From contig JAJUBI010000003.1 of NCBI GenBank assembly GCA_022419385.1, positions 806,001 through 870,000 on the forward strand: a DNA stretch of 64,000 nucleotides, given 5' to 3'. Source of the stretch: Paraconiothyrium sp. Pb-2020. Lineage: Eukaryota; Ascomycota; Dothideomycetes; Pleosporales; Didymosphaeriaceae. This document shows positions 21,920-33,297 of this stretch, piece after piece; the stretch's first letter is position 1; the number at the start of each line of letters is the position of its first letter. The position numbers and the translations under genes are program-made. Below the pieces are notes generated by a model that saw nothing but the letters and a program-made list of their open reading frames with translations, was not told the origin of the DNA and searched no databases.

Positions 21920-23929
21920 TCACCCCTCAAACACCCCATGCTGCAAATCAACCCCCATATCCTTCGCCATAACCCTCATATGCGCCTCAATATCCTCCTC
22001 CATCCCCCTCCCCATCCCCACCGCCTGCTTCACCTTACTCCACGTAAAATACGCATCACTCAGCAGCAGCACAAGCCTAAACCTTAGATGCTTAACCCAA
22101 TTACTCCAGCGCTGGCCCGCGCTAAGGTCGGCAGACTCGACGAGCGCGCGCGACGCCCACAGCCCCGTGATCTTTATGCGATTAACGGGGGAGCCGAGGA
22201 ACTGGTTGTTGCCCTGTACGATGCGCAGATTGCGCCCGATGAAGATGAGTTCGCGCGGCCACTTTGATTCGTCGCCGAGGATCTGCTTTATGCCGTCGCG
22301 GGCTTTGGCTTGCATTTCGAAGGCGCGCTCGGCTTGGTCGCGACCTTTGCCGCCTTTTTTCAGCTCGTTTAGTGTGCTGTTGTCGCCGCCTTGGTAGGGG
22401 CGCATGAGCGTGGCTGAGGCGAAGATGTCGGGGTTGTTGATGCCCCAGCTGCTGACGATGTCGCGGATTGTGGCGTTGTCGAAGGCCATGAGGGATTTCC
22501 AGAAGAGGGCGTATTGGTGGCGGAAGGTGGGGGACATTTGGATGTAGAGGCCGTGGTCGATGAGGACGACTTCGGGTTGGCCATTGGGGAGGCGCCGGAT
22601 GAAGATGTTGCCCGGGTGGGGATCGCAGTGGACGATGCCCCAGAGGAACATTTGCGCGCTGAAGAGGTCGACGATGGTGTTCATGGTGGTTTTGAGGGAA
22701 ACCCCGAGACCGCCTTTACCGGCTTGGCCTTTCCATTGCTTGCGATTGGGCTTGTGGAGTGAGTGCTTGGGGGCATCTTCGGGGACTGATTCGTCAATGT
22801 TGGTCCTGTCGCTGGGCATCGGTGGGAGTTTGGAGCCGCCTGCTCCTGGGCTGCCTTGCCGGAAGCCGCCCTGCCAGCGGCCTTGTATGCCTTCTTTATC
22901 CCAGAGTCGCACGCCTTCTATCCACTCTGCTGTCATAACACGCTTACTCGAGAGCTCCCTGTACACTTCTGGGATATAGACTCGTCCGTTCAAGCGCTTC
23001 TCTCCAGCGACCAACTCGCGCATCTTCTCCGCATTGTCCGCCTCGTTCTGGAAGTCGGTCTCCAGCATCAACCGCTCGGTTATATAAGGAACCAATGTGT
23101 ATATGGGTATCCCAAACCACCACGTGTATGCCTTCGCAACGACCTTAAACGCCCACAGATCCCATCCTACTTGATCTGCGATCTCCCTCTTCTGGACCTT
23201 TATTGCGACCTCCCGGCCATCAGCCAGCCTTGCCCAATGCACTTGCGCCACACTCGCGCTCGCTCGTGCCGTCTTCTCCATGACGCCCTTGCCCTGCTCG
23301 CCCGCAAAGCTCACGCCAAAGACCTCCTCGACGCTCTTCCCAAAGTCCTCCCGCACAACCCTTTCCACCGCGGCCCAATCATTCTGCGGCGCATCGTCGA
23401 ACATCTTGGCAAACATTTTCTGAAACTGCGGCGGTAGCACGGCGCTCTGCATCGCAATCGCCTGCCCGATCTTCAAGTACAATCCGCCATTGTACCGCAA
23501 TAGATCGAATATCCGCGTCGCATTGCGCGCATGCAGTTCCTCGATGCTATTTACCAGCGGAGGGTGTGCGCGGAAGTTGATCTTGTAGTCCAGACCTATG
23601 AGAAGGCCAGTCTTGAAGGTGCGGAAGCTGCGCGTAACGGCCGAAGCGTTGAATTGCTTATCCAACACATATCCGGTGCCCACCAGCGCGGAAAAGGCGA
23701 ACAAGCGGCGCACCCATTTTCGCCTTCGGAACGGGGGCTTGATCTTTCGAGCTTTTGGTTTGGGGAGGTCGGCAGGGTTGATAGGGCGCGCGGGTTGGAA
23801 GGCTTGCGACTGCACTTGGCGCACGAGAGACGGTTGTAGTGATCGTGAACGTAGTGAAGGGAGTGTCAGATTCCTGTGGGCGACATATTGGGTCTGGGCT
23901 CCTCGGAGGAGACGCAGGCCATGTATCAT
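21920..23929 (-). CDS. Mitochondrial ABC1/UbiB-family atypical kinase (ADCK1/Mcp2-like)
   Basis: 669 aa, single exon, ATG at 23929. The Arg-rich N-terminus suits a mitochondrial targeting sequence and is followed by a short hydrophobic segment (LFAFSALVGTGYVL, about 78-90). UbiB hallmarks: KxGQ motif YLKIGQ (151-156), the Ala-rich ASASVAQVHWA loop (223-233), VAIKVQ lysine strand (241-246), catalytic HCDPHPGN (434-441) and a DHG in place of DFG (VLIDHGLY). An insert at about 345-405 is Gly/Pro-rich. This layout fits the ADCK1 group, yeast Mcp2/Cqd2, which sits in the inner membrane and influences coenzyme Q distribution and membrane lipid homeostasis. The exact orthologue is inferred. Confidence 0.88.
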   Translation of the reverse strand: MIHGLRLLRGAQTQYVAHRNLTLPSLRSRSLQPSLVRQVQSQAFQPARPINPADLPKPKARKIKPPFRRRKWVRRLFAFSALVGTGYVLDKQFNASAVTRSFRTFKTGLLIGLDYKINFRAHPPLVNSIEELHARNATRIFDLLRYNGGLYLKIGQAIAMQSAVLPPQFQKMFAKMFDDAPQNDWAAVERVVREDFGKSVEEVFGVSFAGEQGKGVMEKTARASASVAQVHWARLADGREVAIKVQKREIADQVGWDLWAFKVVAKAYTWWFGIPIYTLVPYITERLMLETDFQNEADNAEKMRELVAGEKRLNGRVYIPEVYRELSSKRVMTAEWIEGVRLWDKEGIQGRWQGGFRQGSPGAGGSKLPPMPSDRTNIDESVPEDAPKHSLHKPNRKQWKGQAGKGGLGVSLKTTMNTIVDLFSAQMFLWGIVHCDPHPGNIFIRRLPNGQPEVVLIDHGLYIQMSPTFRHQYALFWKSLMAFDNATIRDIVSSWGINNPDIFASATLMRPYQGGDNSTLNELKKGGKGRDQAERAFEMQAKARDGIKQILGDESKWPRELIFIGRNLRIVQGNNQFLGSPVNRIKITGLWASRALVESADLSAGQRWSNWVKHLRFRLVLLLSDAYFTWSKVKQAVGMGRGMEEDIEAHMRVMAKDMGVDLQHGVFEG

Positions 23930-24582
23930 CGCTGCGATACAGACTTGGGAGGGCAGGACGATGTGGCGCGTGGCATGGTGTAGTGGGAAGCGCGACTTTT
24001 TGTCATGCAGTCATGACGTGCAGTGGAAGACCGCCTGGACCCTTGGCCCGAAATCGCCGCGGAATCGCCGGCGCCGCGGGTCCGTTGCGCATGGTTCGTC
24101 CGACTCCGATATAGCATAGTCACAATGGATTTACATTCTTTCAAGGTTTAACATGGTTGAGGATGGTTCTTGAGTGATCGTGTAATGGCCCAAGTGCGAA
24201 ATTGCAATCCATGTTATTAATGGATTTTAGTTCATTGTCTTAGAAGAGAAGCCTTACGAGCCCTAGCATCCTCGCAACTGTGTTTTTACGTCTCTTCTTC
24301 AAAGCTGCGTGTCAATCAAGCCTGTCGCAGGAAACAGACTCTCCCTCGGTCGTGAGTGAGAAGCTTTCTGCTTTTGTTGACTCTCTCGGCCGAGACATTG
24401 AACCACCCTCATGGAGGTCAATCTCGTGCTCCCTTTCAGTCCCACTCCATCGCATCACGACTCGACTTGATAACCTTGTGCCATTGCGAGCGAACCATGC
24501 CGCGACTCGGCTCGGCTCTCTGTCACACATGTTGCAAGCAACTTTGCCTGGTAGCGTTGTGTCGTTTCGCATCGGATCGGCC
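23930..24582. other. Intergenic, no gene seen
   Basis: 653 bp between two minus-strand genes: promoter of the UbiB-family gene and 3' UTR of the Yae1-like gene. Open frames on the plus strand across 24.3-24.8 kb are antisense shadows. Confidence 0.5.
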
Positions 24583-25215
24583 TCAACTCTGTTCCGCCTC
24601 CGCCGCCCCATCCTCCCTCCCCTTCTCTACAGCCTCCAAATCCACAACCCACCTCTTCGCAACCTCCTCCACCGTCACCAACCACCCCCTGACAACAGGA
24701 TGACATCTTGCAACCTCTTGAAACGTCACTTCCTCTTCGCCCCCTTGCCCTTCAACATCCCACTTCCAAATTCCCTCCTCATCAACCCACTCCCTCCCTA
24801 GCACACTTTCAATCGCCAACTCCCTTTTCGCACGATCGAGTAGGACATGTGCCTCCTTGCACTTTACCTCATCGTGGCCCTTCAGCGCGGCGCTCATACC
24901 CTGCAATACACCCAGCACGCGCCCAACAAGCAGCCCAATCTCCGCCCCGAGTGAAAAGCCCTCGTCGAACCCCTCTTGCACATACTTCCCCTTCGCAGCC
25001 GAGAGCCCTTCGCGGTACGCGTCGGTGTCAAGGTTGCGCTGGCGGGAGGGCAGATCGGAGAGTATCTCGTCGTCTCTTTGCGCGGCAAGCGTGAGCGATG
25101 CAGCAGGTGAGGAGCCGTAGATGTCGTCTAGGGGGTCGGCGTGCGGTGGGGTGGGTGGTGCGTTGCCGGCGGGGAGGAAGGGCAGGCCCGCGTCTGGTGA
25201 GGGCGCGCGTATCAT
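24583..25215 (-). CDS. yae1: Yae1-like protein (deca-GX3), Fe-S cargo adaptor
   Basis: 210 aa, ATG at 25215, no intron. After a Pro-rich leader comes DPLDDIYGSS, like the DDxxGS start of fungal Yae1. Then the Yae1 N-terminal segment appears with glycines spaced four apart: YREGLSAAKGKYVQEGFDEG, followed by FSLGAEIGLLVGRVLGVLQG. In yeast, Yae1 pairs with Lto1 and bridges the cytosolic Fe-S targeting complex to the ABC protein Rli1 (ABCE1), which recycles ribosomes. The C-terminal half (REWVDEEGIWKWDVEGQ) is less conserved. The last residues are Glu/Ala-rich. Confidence 0.82.
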   Translation of the reverse strand: MIRAPSPDAGLPFLPAGNAPPTPPHADPLDDIYGSSPAASLTLAAQRDDEILSDLPSRQRNLDTDAYREGLSAAKGKYVQEGFDEGFSLGAEIGLLVGRVLGVLQGMSAALKGHDEVKCKEAHVLLDRAKRELAIESVLGREWVDEEGIWKWDVEGQGGEEEVTFQEVARCHPVVRGWLVTVEEVAKRWVVDLEAVEKGREDGAAEAEQS

Positions 25216-25836
25216 GCTGTTTGGTGTGCTAAGGAGGTGGTGTGGAATTTTCTACGGATGGGTTGCGGCTCTGCGATCGTCCCGCGGTGGAGGGGCGCGA
25301 AATTCGTGGACCCTGTGGCGGGGGTAAGCAGGTAGTGCGGGTGCGGACCTCCGCGGGCGGGCGAGCCGTGGACGACATTGCGCCAGCTGGGAGGAGCAAT
25401 GAGCTATGGAATAACTGTTGAAGTGATGTTCTGCTTGACTGAATATAACCGGAAGAATTCACTAATCAGGTACCTCCCAACTCGGCGGCATGGTTGGCAG
25501 CGTTGGTGCTGTATTCCTCCGATGACGCGGGTGCAAGTTCGTCCGCGAGCTCAGCCCTACTGGAGCGCGTCCCTTGCGACGGCTTTAGCACCTCTAAAGA
25601 CCATGGCCGGACAATCAGCGCGCCTAAACGATGCAATGGTCCAGCAGGAGTGAGATATAATATACTTCCATGTCTACCATCGCTCAATCAAAAACCAATT
25701 GCGCTCGCATTGAAGCCTTCTTAGCCACATTTCCACATTCTTCATTGTTTAGGCAGCTTGGTACCCTGTACAGCTTTCGGATACGCAAAGCGAACGCACC
25801 CAACACCCACTTCCAACTCTGACTACAACACCCAGC
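25216..25836. promoter_or_regulatory. Shared upstream region of Yae1-like and SDR genes
   Basis: 621 bp between divergent starts at 25215 and 25837. No gene seen and no motif I would name. Confidence 0.4.
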
Positions 25837-26841
25837 ATGGTCTCTCTCAGCGACGTCCGCGCCCACAATGCGACCCTCTCCTCCCTCGCCCCAAATCTCG
25901 TGGCTATCTTTGTCGGAGGCACGTCTGGCATCTCGCATTACACTGCGCTAGAGTTCGCACGCAACACGCGATCCCCGCACATTTACCTCGTCGGTCGCAA
26001 CGCCACAGAAGCCGCCAAGATCACCAATGAGCTCAAGTCCATAAACTCTGCCTCCAAAGTCGACTTCATCCAAAAGGATGTGAGTCTGCTGCGCAAAGTA
26101 GACGAGGCGTGCAAGGAGATCAAAGAGAAGGAGAAGAAGGTGAACCTGCTGTTCATGACAATTGGCTACATGACGCTCAAGGGCAGGAGCGAGACGGAGG
26201 AGGGTCTGGATCACAAATTCGCCCTTCATTACTACGCGAGGGCGCGCTTCATGCACAATCTGGCGCCTTTGCTCGATGCCGCCGCCAAGGATGAGGACCC
26301 CAAGGCCACCCTTTCGCGCGTCGTGTCCGTGTACGACCCAGCGCTTGGGAAGAACAACGATTTCGACTTTTCCGACCCTTCACTGAAACACAACTTCTCG
26401 CTCAGGAACTGCGCGACGCACGGCAGTGCTTTGGGTAACTTTGCTATCGAACATTTGGCAAAACAATGGCCGAATACTTCCTTCATCCACGAGCAGCCGG
26501 GCATCGTCGAGACTTCGGGAGGACGCAATCCATGGCTTAAGCCTATGTATGCTCTACTGTCACCCTTCTCCGTGAGCAAGAAGGAAAGCGGTGAGAGACA
26601 TCTGTTCGAGGCGACTGCGCCTCGCTATGCACCCAGAGCAAAGGCAGAGGGTGTCCAGGGTGTTGCTAACGGCGCCGATGGCGTAAAGGGCAGCGGACAC
26701 TACCATCTTTCTTGGAACGGCGAGGCTCATTCTGACACAAAGAGGTCGACTCAGATGCGGGCCGAGGGTGCGGAGGAGAAGATGTGGGCGCATACAACCG
26801 AGGTTTTCCGAAAGATTTGCGAGGAAGACGGTAAATACTAG
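25837..26841 (+). CDS. Atypical short-chain dehydrogenase/reductase lacking YxxxK
   Basis: 334 aa, one exon. The Rossmann fold is recognisable: AIFVGGTSGISHYTALEFAR is a variant of the TGxxxGIG dinucleotide loop, with LVGRN after beta-2 and DVSLL after beta-3. LLFMTIGYMTLKGRSETEEG replaces the NNAG region. At the active-site position the usual YxxxK is absent; the sequence reads NCATHGSALGNFAIEHLAKQ, a pattern I remember from a fungal SDR subfamily with xxHxSxxxxLALExLA. FIHEQPGIVETSG matches the post-catalytic PGxVxT strand. It may bind NAD(P) without the classic chemistry, or use other residues. It is tail to tail with the Ap4A phosphorylase, 66 bp apart. Confidence 0.78.
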   Translation: MVSLSDVRAHNATLSSLAPNLVAIFVGGTSGISHYTALEFARNTRSPHIYLVGRNATEAAKITNELKSINSASKVDFIQKDVSLLRKVDEACKEIKEKEKKVNLLFMTIGYMTLKGRSETEEGLDHKFALHYYARARFMHNLAPLLDAAAKDEDPKATLSRVVSVYDPALGKNNDFDFSDPSLKHNFSLRNCATHGSALGNFAIEHLAKQWPNTSFIHEQPGIVETSGGRNPWLKPMYALLSPFSVSKKESGERHLFEATAPRYAPRAKAEGVQGVANGADGVKGSGHYHLSWNGEAHSDTKRSTQMRAEGAEEKMWAHTTEVFRKICEEDGKY

Positions 26842-26907
26842 CTTTGTGGGAAGTGTGCGGGTTTCCTTCTGTAATGATACCATCTAAGCTTAGTCCCATT
26901 GGCAATG

Positions 26908-28034
26908 TCATAGCTTGTTCGTTTCGGTGGTCCTGGGTAGTCCAATAGCTTCAAGAACAGCATCAAGTTTCTCCGGATGTTGTCGAAGAGTTTCCCATTC
27001 TTCTTGGAACTTGACCATGAGCGTGCCCCCAAGTACGGTGCCGTTCAATTGTACATATCCAATGTCGGTACCGTCATCACGTCGCAGCATGTGACCTTCG
27101 TTCCGTCTAGGAATAATTGCCATGCCGGCGGTCGTCATAGCTAGATTATAGCTGATTGGTAGGTCTCCATCATCGGACTCGTGTAAGCTTAGCTGGCCGG
27201 GATGAGTTGAGATGTAGCCATCAATGGCTTGCTTTGCGTGCCGGTACAGGTCCTTGTATGTTTGCAGGAGCTGGGCAGCAGATGGCTCGGAAGGGAACCT
27301 GTACGCGAAATGTGTAAACGGGAGCTTTGGATGCTGTATAGCTTTGGTCGAAACATCTATGTTCACATTAGGGACGTGTCAGAGTCAAATTTGCGAGCGT
27401 CATACCTTCCGTCCCACTAGATAGGATGGTCTCTATGAGCACATCCCATCCGGCGGATTTCTCACCCTCGTGCATGCTATCCACAGGAAGGAACTGCAGA
27501 TGCCTGTGCGGTTGGCTAGCTCCACTGTGGTTGCCTGAATTGAAAAAAGCGAACAGGCGGCCGCGGGTGTCGTTGCCTTGCCACGCTTTTAGGCACTCGT
27601 ACGTAACCTGGAGGTCGTCTTCCTCCAACACATGTGTCTGTTGCTTGTTCGTTTTTGTCGCAAGGATGAAATGATTTGTTATAACGGGGAACTTGTTCAA
27701 CACCAGGCAGTGGCTCGGATTTGTGGTAGATACGTCGGTGATGTAGAGCTCGGCGGGTGGGTTCTCGAAAGGGTCGATCTTTTTCTTAGTCGTGGTCTCC
27801 TTGCGCGGCTCGGGTTTCTTCGCGAGAGCGGGGCAGTACCGCAGCTGAAACTGACATTGTGTTAGCTATCGGAGAGCCTCCGGATTCATGGACACTTACG
27901 GGGATCCCAGCAGACGTGCGAATGATGGAAAGCTCGGTCGGAGAGAAGAGCAGCGCCTGTGAAGCTCTTGCAGATTTGAATTTGGCTTCAACCAGCTGTG
28001 GTAGAGCTTCGGACAGTCCCAGCATTTTGTTCAT
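26908..28034 (-). CDS. apa2: Ap4A phosphorylase / ATP adenylyltransferase
   Basis: Three exons, 28034-27900, 27850-27406 and 27356-26908, 1,029 nt, 342 aa; both introns are 49 nt (GTAAGT..CAG and GTATGA..CTAAT..TAG). Splicing gives TSAGIPFQLRYCPALAKKPE, which fits the family, and joins SSGTED to VSTKAIQHPKLPFTHFAYRF. Motifs: DPFENPPAELYI, HCLVLNKFPVITNHFILAT, and the active-site SQPHRHLQFLP, a HxHxQ of the GalT/HIT-like fold in which the central His is adenylylated. The C-terminal part has SYNLAMTTAGMAIIPRR. The enzyme splits diadenosine tetraphosphate with phosphate into ADP and ATP in the cytosol. I chose the ATG at 28034 because the upstream frame (Arg/Gly/Pro-rich) has no family likeness. 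Confidence 0.92.
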
Positions 28035-28603
28035 GGGCAATTGACGTCGCAATCGGAAGTTGATGTTGTGGGACAGGTACCCCGGTCCCGGTGCCCCGGC
28101 GCCACTTCTGTTCCTGCGCACAGACGAGGTCCATCTCCACCAACGCTATACCTACTCAGCGTTCCGATCTGCACCAACTTCATCATCCCTCTTGGAAGAT
28201 GACCATCTTCGAAATCAAGGCGAAACCGTTATTTTATTCAGTACCTCAGACTGATATACCGGAGCTAATCACATACTGAGAACATCTAGAAGTCGCAACA
28301 CAAAATAAGCATATCGATTGTTTGTACGCCATGGATGCATATGCAACTTGGTATCTGGAAACAGTAAGTCGCTTGAAATGCCAGGCCAATATCGCCGGCC
28401 TCGCAGCAGCCAATGTAATGGAACCCCACTATTATCAATCCGATGCCGAATAAAGCACCCTCAACTTCCAGACAAATAATATAGACAGCATATGACAAAA
28501 GTCCTTGATACTCCGAATTCCCTGTCCAAAGGAGAGGAGTGATAAGAAAAACGTTCCGAAGCATCTATACTCAAGTGTAGAGCTTTGGACGTTCGCAGCG
28601 GAA
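28035..28603. other. Intergenic, no gene seen
   Basis: 569 bp: promoter side of the Ap4A phosphorylase gene and 3' UTR of the Myb-like gene. No supported open frame. Confidence 0.5.
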
Positions 28604-30261
28604 TCAGCGACGCTGGTTGATCTCGATCCACTTCTTCTTACAGGTGGAGTTGCCGAACCTGTACGATCCACCGTGGTTGAGAATGTACTCGCTGACCTTC
28701 TTCCAGGAAACCTTTGTCAGGCGTTGGATCGCGTCGGTGTTTCGATGTGCATCATCGAGGCTATCAAGCTGGTCATTCACTATCTCCCTAAGCAATCGGA
28801 TCTGTTCGACATTAGTAACAGTCTATGCAGCCCAGACATGTTTTGACTTACGTCCTTCGAGGTCCACGTCGGCTTGCGAACTCGGTCCTCCTTCTGTTTC
28901 GTCAAAGCCCGGTGCCGACCTCTTAAAGTCGACTCAGCAACATCGCTACCTGGGAACCGCGCAAGAATTCTAGCACGGATCTCCTTGTAGGTCAATCCTC
29001 CTGTTTTGCCATCCATGAGTATGCGGTTCTCTGCATCACGCTGTGACTGTTCGACCGTTGAGCGGGAAGCTCCGTTCGTGTCTTGCCGACCCACGTGGCC
29101 TTGCACTTCGCGGGATAGTGCACGGCTCTGGACGGCGGCTCCTGCACGTCCATTCGATCCGGAGCTGTAGGGTGTTGAGTGATGGGCGCTCTGCTGGAAA
29201 GAGCTCGCAAAGCTCGTGTTGAAGTACGGTAACTGCTGCATTTGCGAGTACATCGAAGGCTGCCAGGTAATAGCACCCATGCTATCGGTCTGGCCCCCCG
29301 ATGTTGGCCAAGGTAGACCGAACTGGTCGACCTGCGAACCAAATCCAGTCTCATATTGCCGCCCTACGGAAGACGCGATTCCGACAGTAGCCGAGTGTGA
29401 TGACGATGGACCACTCCCTATCCCTCCACCAGCGGCGTATGCGAGCTGTGCACGAAAGCTAGGCGAGCTCGACTGGGATGGCGACTGCTTGACTTGAAAA
29501 GGCGATCCGGACGAGTGCTCAGCCCAAGTACTACTGGCGCTCGCTTCTCCGTGTCCAGGAACGGGCGAATATGGCGCGCCGCGCTCCGAGGGCTCACTGA
29601 AATATGTACTCCTTGGGGATAAGGAAGAGGTCGCAGTGTCGAAGTCAGAGCCGTCCGTGGTGCCGACGGATTGCAGCAGGGTAGGCTGTCGTGTTGGCAA
29701 GGACCACGGTGGACCGTCTGTGTAGCTCGCCTCGCTCTTCACCATCGTCGAACGTCCCGCCAGCGTGCCCGTGTAGTCGAACTGGTTATTCAGGCCGCCT
29801 TGGTAGTCTGCCTCCGACATGATCATCGGTAACGCCATAGGTAGACCATGGTTAAGGCTATACGCCTGGTCGTTCAAACTACCTATGAATGTTGGATTGT
29901 AGCCGGTTCCAACTTCTGAAGGCGATATATTAGAGAAGAACCCACCCGTTGCAGCAGGATACGTGTGCGGGTTCAGCTCCCTCGGAAGACCGTCGGTCTG
30001 CCAGCCTTGAGTGTGCGCGCCGACGGCAAGCCTACGCTGTTGCTGCTGCTGCTGCTGCTGCTTTGGTTGGTCAGCTTGCGTTCGGGAAAGAACAGAGGAT
30101 TGTTCGTACCAAGCTGGACTGCTCCATGGCGTATCTTCTAACGCTTGTCGGCTGAGAGGGGAGTTGATGCTGGAGACGTTGTAGGGAGGGTGCGGGGAAG
30201 GAAGAGAGTGGTCGTCCGTAAGTTGCAACGTCCTGACAAGCAGCCTCTCGGTACAAAGCAT
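28604..30261 (-). CDS. Myb/SANT-like fungal regulator with polyglutamine tract
   Basis: Two exons, 30261-28852 and 28801-28604, 1,608 nt, 535 aa. The 50-nt intron has GTAAGT, TACTAAT and CAG. The first 390 residues are disordered and Gln/Ser/Gly/Pro-rich, including eight glutamines in a row. The C-terminal 130 residues look folded: ILMDGKTGGLTYKEIRARIL, then FPGSDVAESTLRGRHRALTK, then across the splice WTSKDIRLLREIVNDQL and VSWKKVSEYILNHGGSYRFG, then STCKKKWIEI near the end. The spacing of W residues and the STLRGRHRxLTK helix suit paired Myb/SANT-like helix-turn-helix units found in many fungal hypothetical proteins. A nuclear DNA-binding role is inferred. The start codon is uncertain; a short upstream exon is possible. 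Confidence 0.72.
30037..30063 (-). repeat. CAG/CTG microsatellite encoding polyglutamine
   Basis: A run of CTG/TTG triplets on the plus strand inside exon 1 of the Myb-like gene, read as eight glutamines on the minus strand. Such runs are length-variable between strains in fungi. Confidence 0.9.
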
Positions 30262-32261
30262 GTGTCATGAGCGCGGTGTGCGGCCTATAAGAATAACAGA
30301 AATTAGCAAGTCACGTTGTTTTGTACTTCACAGACGTGGCAGCGACGGAAATAGCAATAAGGAGCTTCACGGCCGCTCCGTGAATCGGGAATGATACAGT
30401 ACAATAGGTTGTTGCGGCTCATACGACCATTCACGGATCATGCCGGGGTCTCAGGCACTCAGGTGAAGGAGGACTCCCCCACGCGACCAAGCAGTAAGAG
30501 AGCAAGCTCGCCCTGGGAAGTGGCAGAAGTCCCTGACCGCCTCAGCTTGCGGGGCCTCTCGAGATTTGCAACCTTGTAACTGGTCCGTCGATGCGGCTCA
30601 AGGCAAGCTGTATGCCGCTATCTGTACCTTATACCAGCAAAGCCGCATTTATCCCGCACTTGTAGCCATCATTCGCCGGTCCATTTGTCAAAACATGACC
30701 AAGGTACTCACATGTAGGCCAGAGGATTTCCTGAATTACTGGGCATTTCAGAGATGGAGCTAGGATCTTAAAGAACAGAGACAAACACACTAGTGACAAG
30801 TCAGCGCATCCACTTCGTGGAATGATTCCGCGAGAAGAAGACATACAGGAATATCACGAACGATTCAGCATTAGGCAAAGTAGAAAAAGAGCCGAAGCTG
30901 GAGATACCGACGAGTACATAATCGAGGTAGGTTATACACTGAAAGGTACTTATATCTAGGTCACCGAAACATCTGCCCGTCCCGCAGCCCCCTGTTCACG
31001 TACCCCCGTATTTCTGGAGCTGCGGTGACGTACAATATCTAAGCTGCGGTGACGGCCAGCTTCGGTTCCGGTCTGGCCATCTGGTCGAACCGAACCGACA
31101 AATGCATGGAGGATCTACACAGCGGTGTTATAGTCTTGCCGGCCCCTTCGCACAACCTGTGATAGCTAAGCCAGTCAGTCGCCTGACCGACAGCGCTGCG
31201 ATGACGAGCGCGTCGACTCCGACGTGGCAGGCCTACCGTATGCCCAGCCCTGCCGGAGATCTCAAGCTGCATTTAACCCTCGAAGACCTATCAGAGTCGA
31301 GCAGCAAAGCCCGAGCCGAATCGTGATTGCTCTTCTGATGTTGACTGGGCTGGCCCAGGTACCTGCGTCGTCTTGTTTGACCGACGTGCAGAAGTGTACG
31401 GGTACGCGCATGGCAAACCAATGACAATCCTTGCAACGCTTGGGCAACGGCTTTGCAGTAGTGAGCAGTCGTCTGCAGCGGATCAGGCAGAGATAGCGGA
31501 TGTGTGGGAAGGATTGATCTCCACTAGGTTGGAGAGTGCTGTATGCACAACATATGTATGCGGTGCTCGTTGCACGTGCGCTTGTACGACATTTGTTTTG
31601 TCACGTTTCTGCCACGGTTCCTTTGAATCCTTCTCATTCTTCACGAGAATATATCGTAGCCCCAAACAATGCAATAGAAAGAATCCAGAGGACGTCTCGT
31701 GTCTACTGAAGATGCAAGCTTCAGCTAGCCACGGGCTCCAAATCATTGTACGACCCGTACTTGCCGACTTCTTGCATACTTCGGGAATTCGGTCTCACTT
31801 GTCGCAGCATGCCGAGTTCCGTACGGACCGAAGTCGCCTTCGACAATACTACTTGCCACGGTACCAAATACCGCTTCCAATACCCCATAGCTCAATACCC
31901 CCCTCCGCGGGCTGGGACCTTTTACAGGGAGAGAACTCCTTGCAGATGTCTGGGGAATGCATCAGTCCGTGCCGGCGGGCCGTCATATCCATTCGTCGAT
32001 GGTGCCACGAGCCGATACCGTGTGGCCGGAAGCGACACCGAGGGCGGAACAGTAAGGGCAATCCCGTGATGAATCAGGAAATTCATAAAATCGAAAAGTA
32101 CATCGAGCAAATCAGACACGGCTCGACCCGGGCCCAATGTTTGATATGGCATGAAATGGTCAGTATTCTGAGTGGACTGTGAAAAATTCAGTTTTTTACA
32201 CCCTGATTGGTTTGCATTCACCCCAGCCACTCGTCTATGGATACACAACAGCAGATCTGGA
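30262..32261. other. Gene-poor 2.0 kb interval
   Basis: No supported gene. A 269-codon open frame at 31373-32182 (+) shows no domain, no bias and a random-looking composition, so I do not call it. The right end must hold the 3' UTR of the kappa GST gene, the left end the promoter of the Myb-like gene. Confidence 0.5.
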
Positions 32262-33297
32262 TCAAATCTTCGCCTTCTCAGGAGCCGGCAGCAACTCGAC
32301 ATCTTTCCACGGCAACCCCAAGTACTGCCACATGTAGTGGAACCTAGCGCGGGTCAGGCCCACTCAAACACAGTTTCGTTTCATCGTTCGCATGCGAAAG
32401 CCTCTAATAACGGGAACCATACTCGAAACGCATGATAACCTCAAACTAGAAAACGTACGTACCTGTCACTTCCAAAGAACGGCCCCTCTTCCCCTCTCGA
32501 GTTGCGCACCCAGAACCACGGACATCCGAATGCCCCTTTCTCTAGCGCTTCTTTCGTATTCGCACTCAGTGCTTCCTTGTACTCGGGCGTCGTTGCCTTG
32601 CCCACTATCTCTCGGACTTGCCCATCGTCAAACCTGTTTGCTAGTACTTCCGCTAGTAAATCCGGCTTGCTGACATCCTGGCCACATTCCCACATGGCAA
32701 CGAAAATATCTAGGAAGGTCTGGATGAAGAGCTCAGGGTATGTGGCTTTGATGTACACCAAAACCCGCTGAGGCAACAGTGAGAGAATGGGAAAGAACGA
32801 AGGCGTCTGTACGTCCGGGAGCCCAAAATACTGCTTTGCGCGCGCGCTATCGTGTGTTGAGTACGCAGCTTTTGCAGGAAGTGTCCAAGGAGGTTTATTG
32901 CCTTGTTACATCGGTAAGGTTGACGCTCAAACATCCGATGCACTGCGGTCGTACGTACCGCTGCCTACATTGATGCCGCCTAGAAAGACGGGCACTATAC
33001 TACGAACGTCAGTACATGATACAGGCGGGGAAGTGGATCCTCCGCGTGGGGGACGAGGGAAGAGCACATGCGTTTGCAGGTACACGTGGGTCAGCAAACT
33101 GAGTAGCACGGACTGGTGCACGTACTCTATTTCTACATTGTGAGATTCGAGCGATGATCTGTTCTTCTGGAGGTGGACGAGAGCGAAGTACGAAAAGGGT
33201 GATACTGGCGCGAGGTCAGCCTTGGGAATGAGAAGGACGTGTTTTGAGGGGAGGAGCTACCGCAGTCGAGGTATGCTGTGATCTTGCCACCAGACAT
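32262..33297 (-). CDS. Kappa-class glutathione S-transferase (DsbA-like fold)
   Basis: Five exons, 33297-33261, 33204-33126, 32999-32959, 32901-32463 and 32343-32262, 678 nt, 225 aa. Introns are 56, 126, 57 and 119 nt; the 126-nt one ends in TACTGAC..TAG. The joined protein starts MSGGKITAYLDCVSPFSYFA with the catalytic Ser of the kappa class near residue 14. It continues with VPVFLGGINVGSGNKPPWTL, PAKAAYSTHDSARAKQYFGL, then a helical insert domain, GAFGCPWFWV with the cis-Pro type loop, and FFGSDRFHYMWQYLGLPW. Kappa GSTs are mitochondrial or peroxisomal and conjugate glutathione to haloarenes and hydroperoxides; the bacterial relatives are 2-hydroxychromene-2-carboxylate isomerases. Exact substrate unknown. 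Confidence 0.9.

Noticed and set aside
31373..32182. 269-codon plus-strand frame
   Set aside because: No domain, random-looking composition with many Cys, Arg and His, no splice logic, and it ends next to the kappa GST 3' end.
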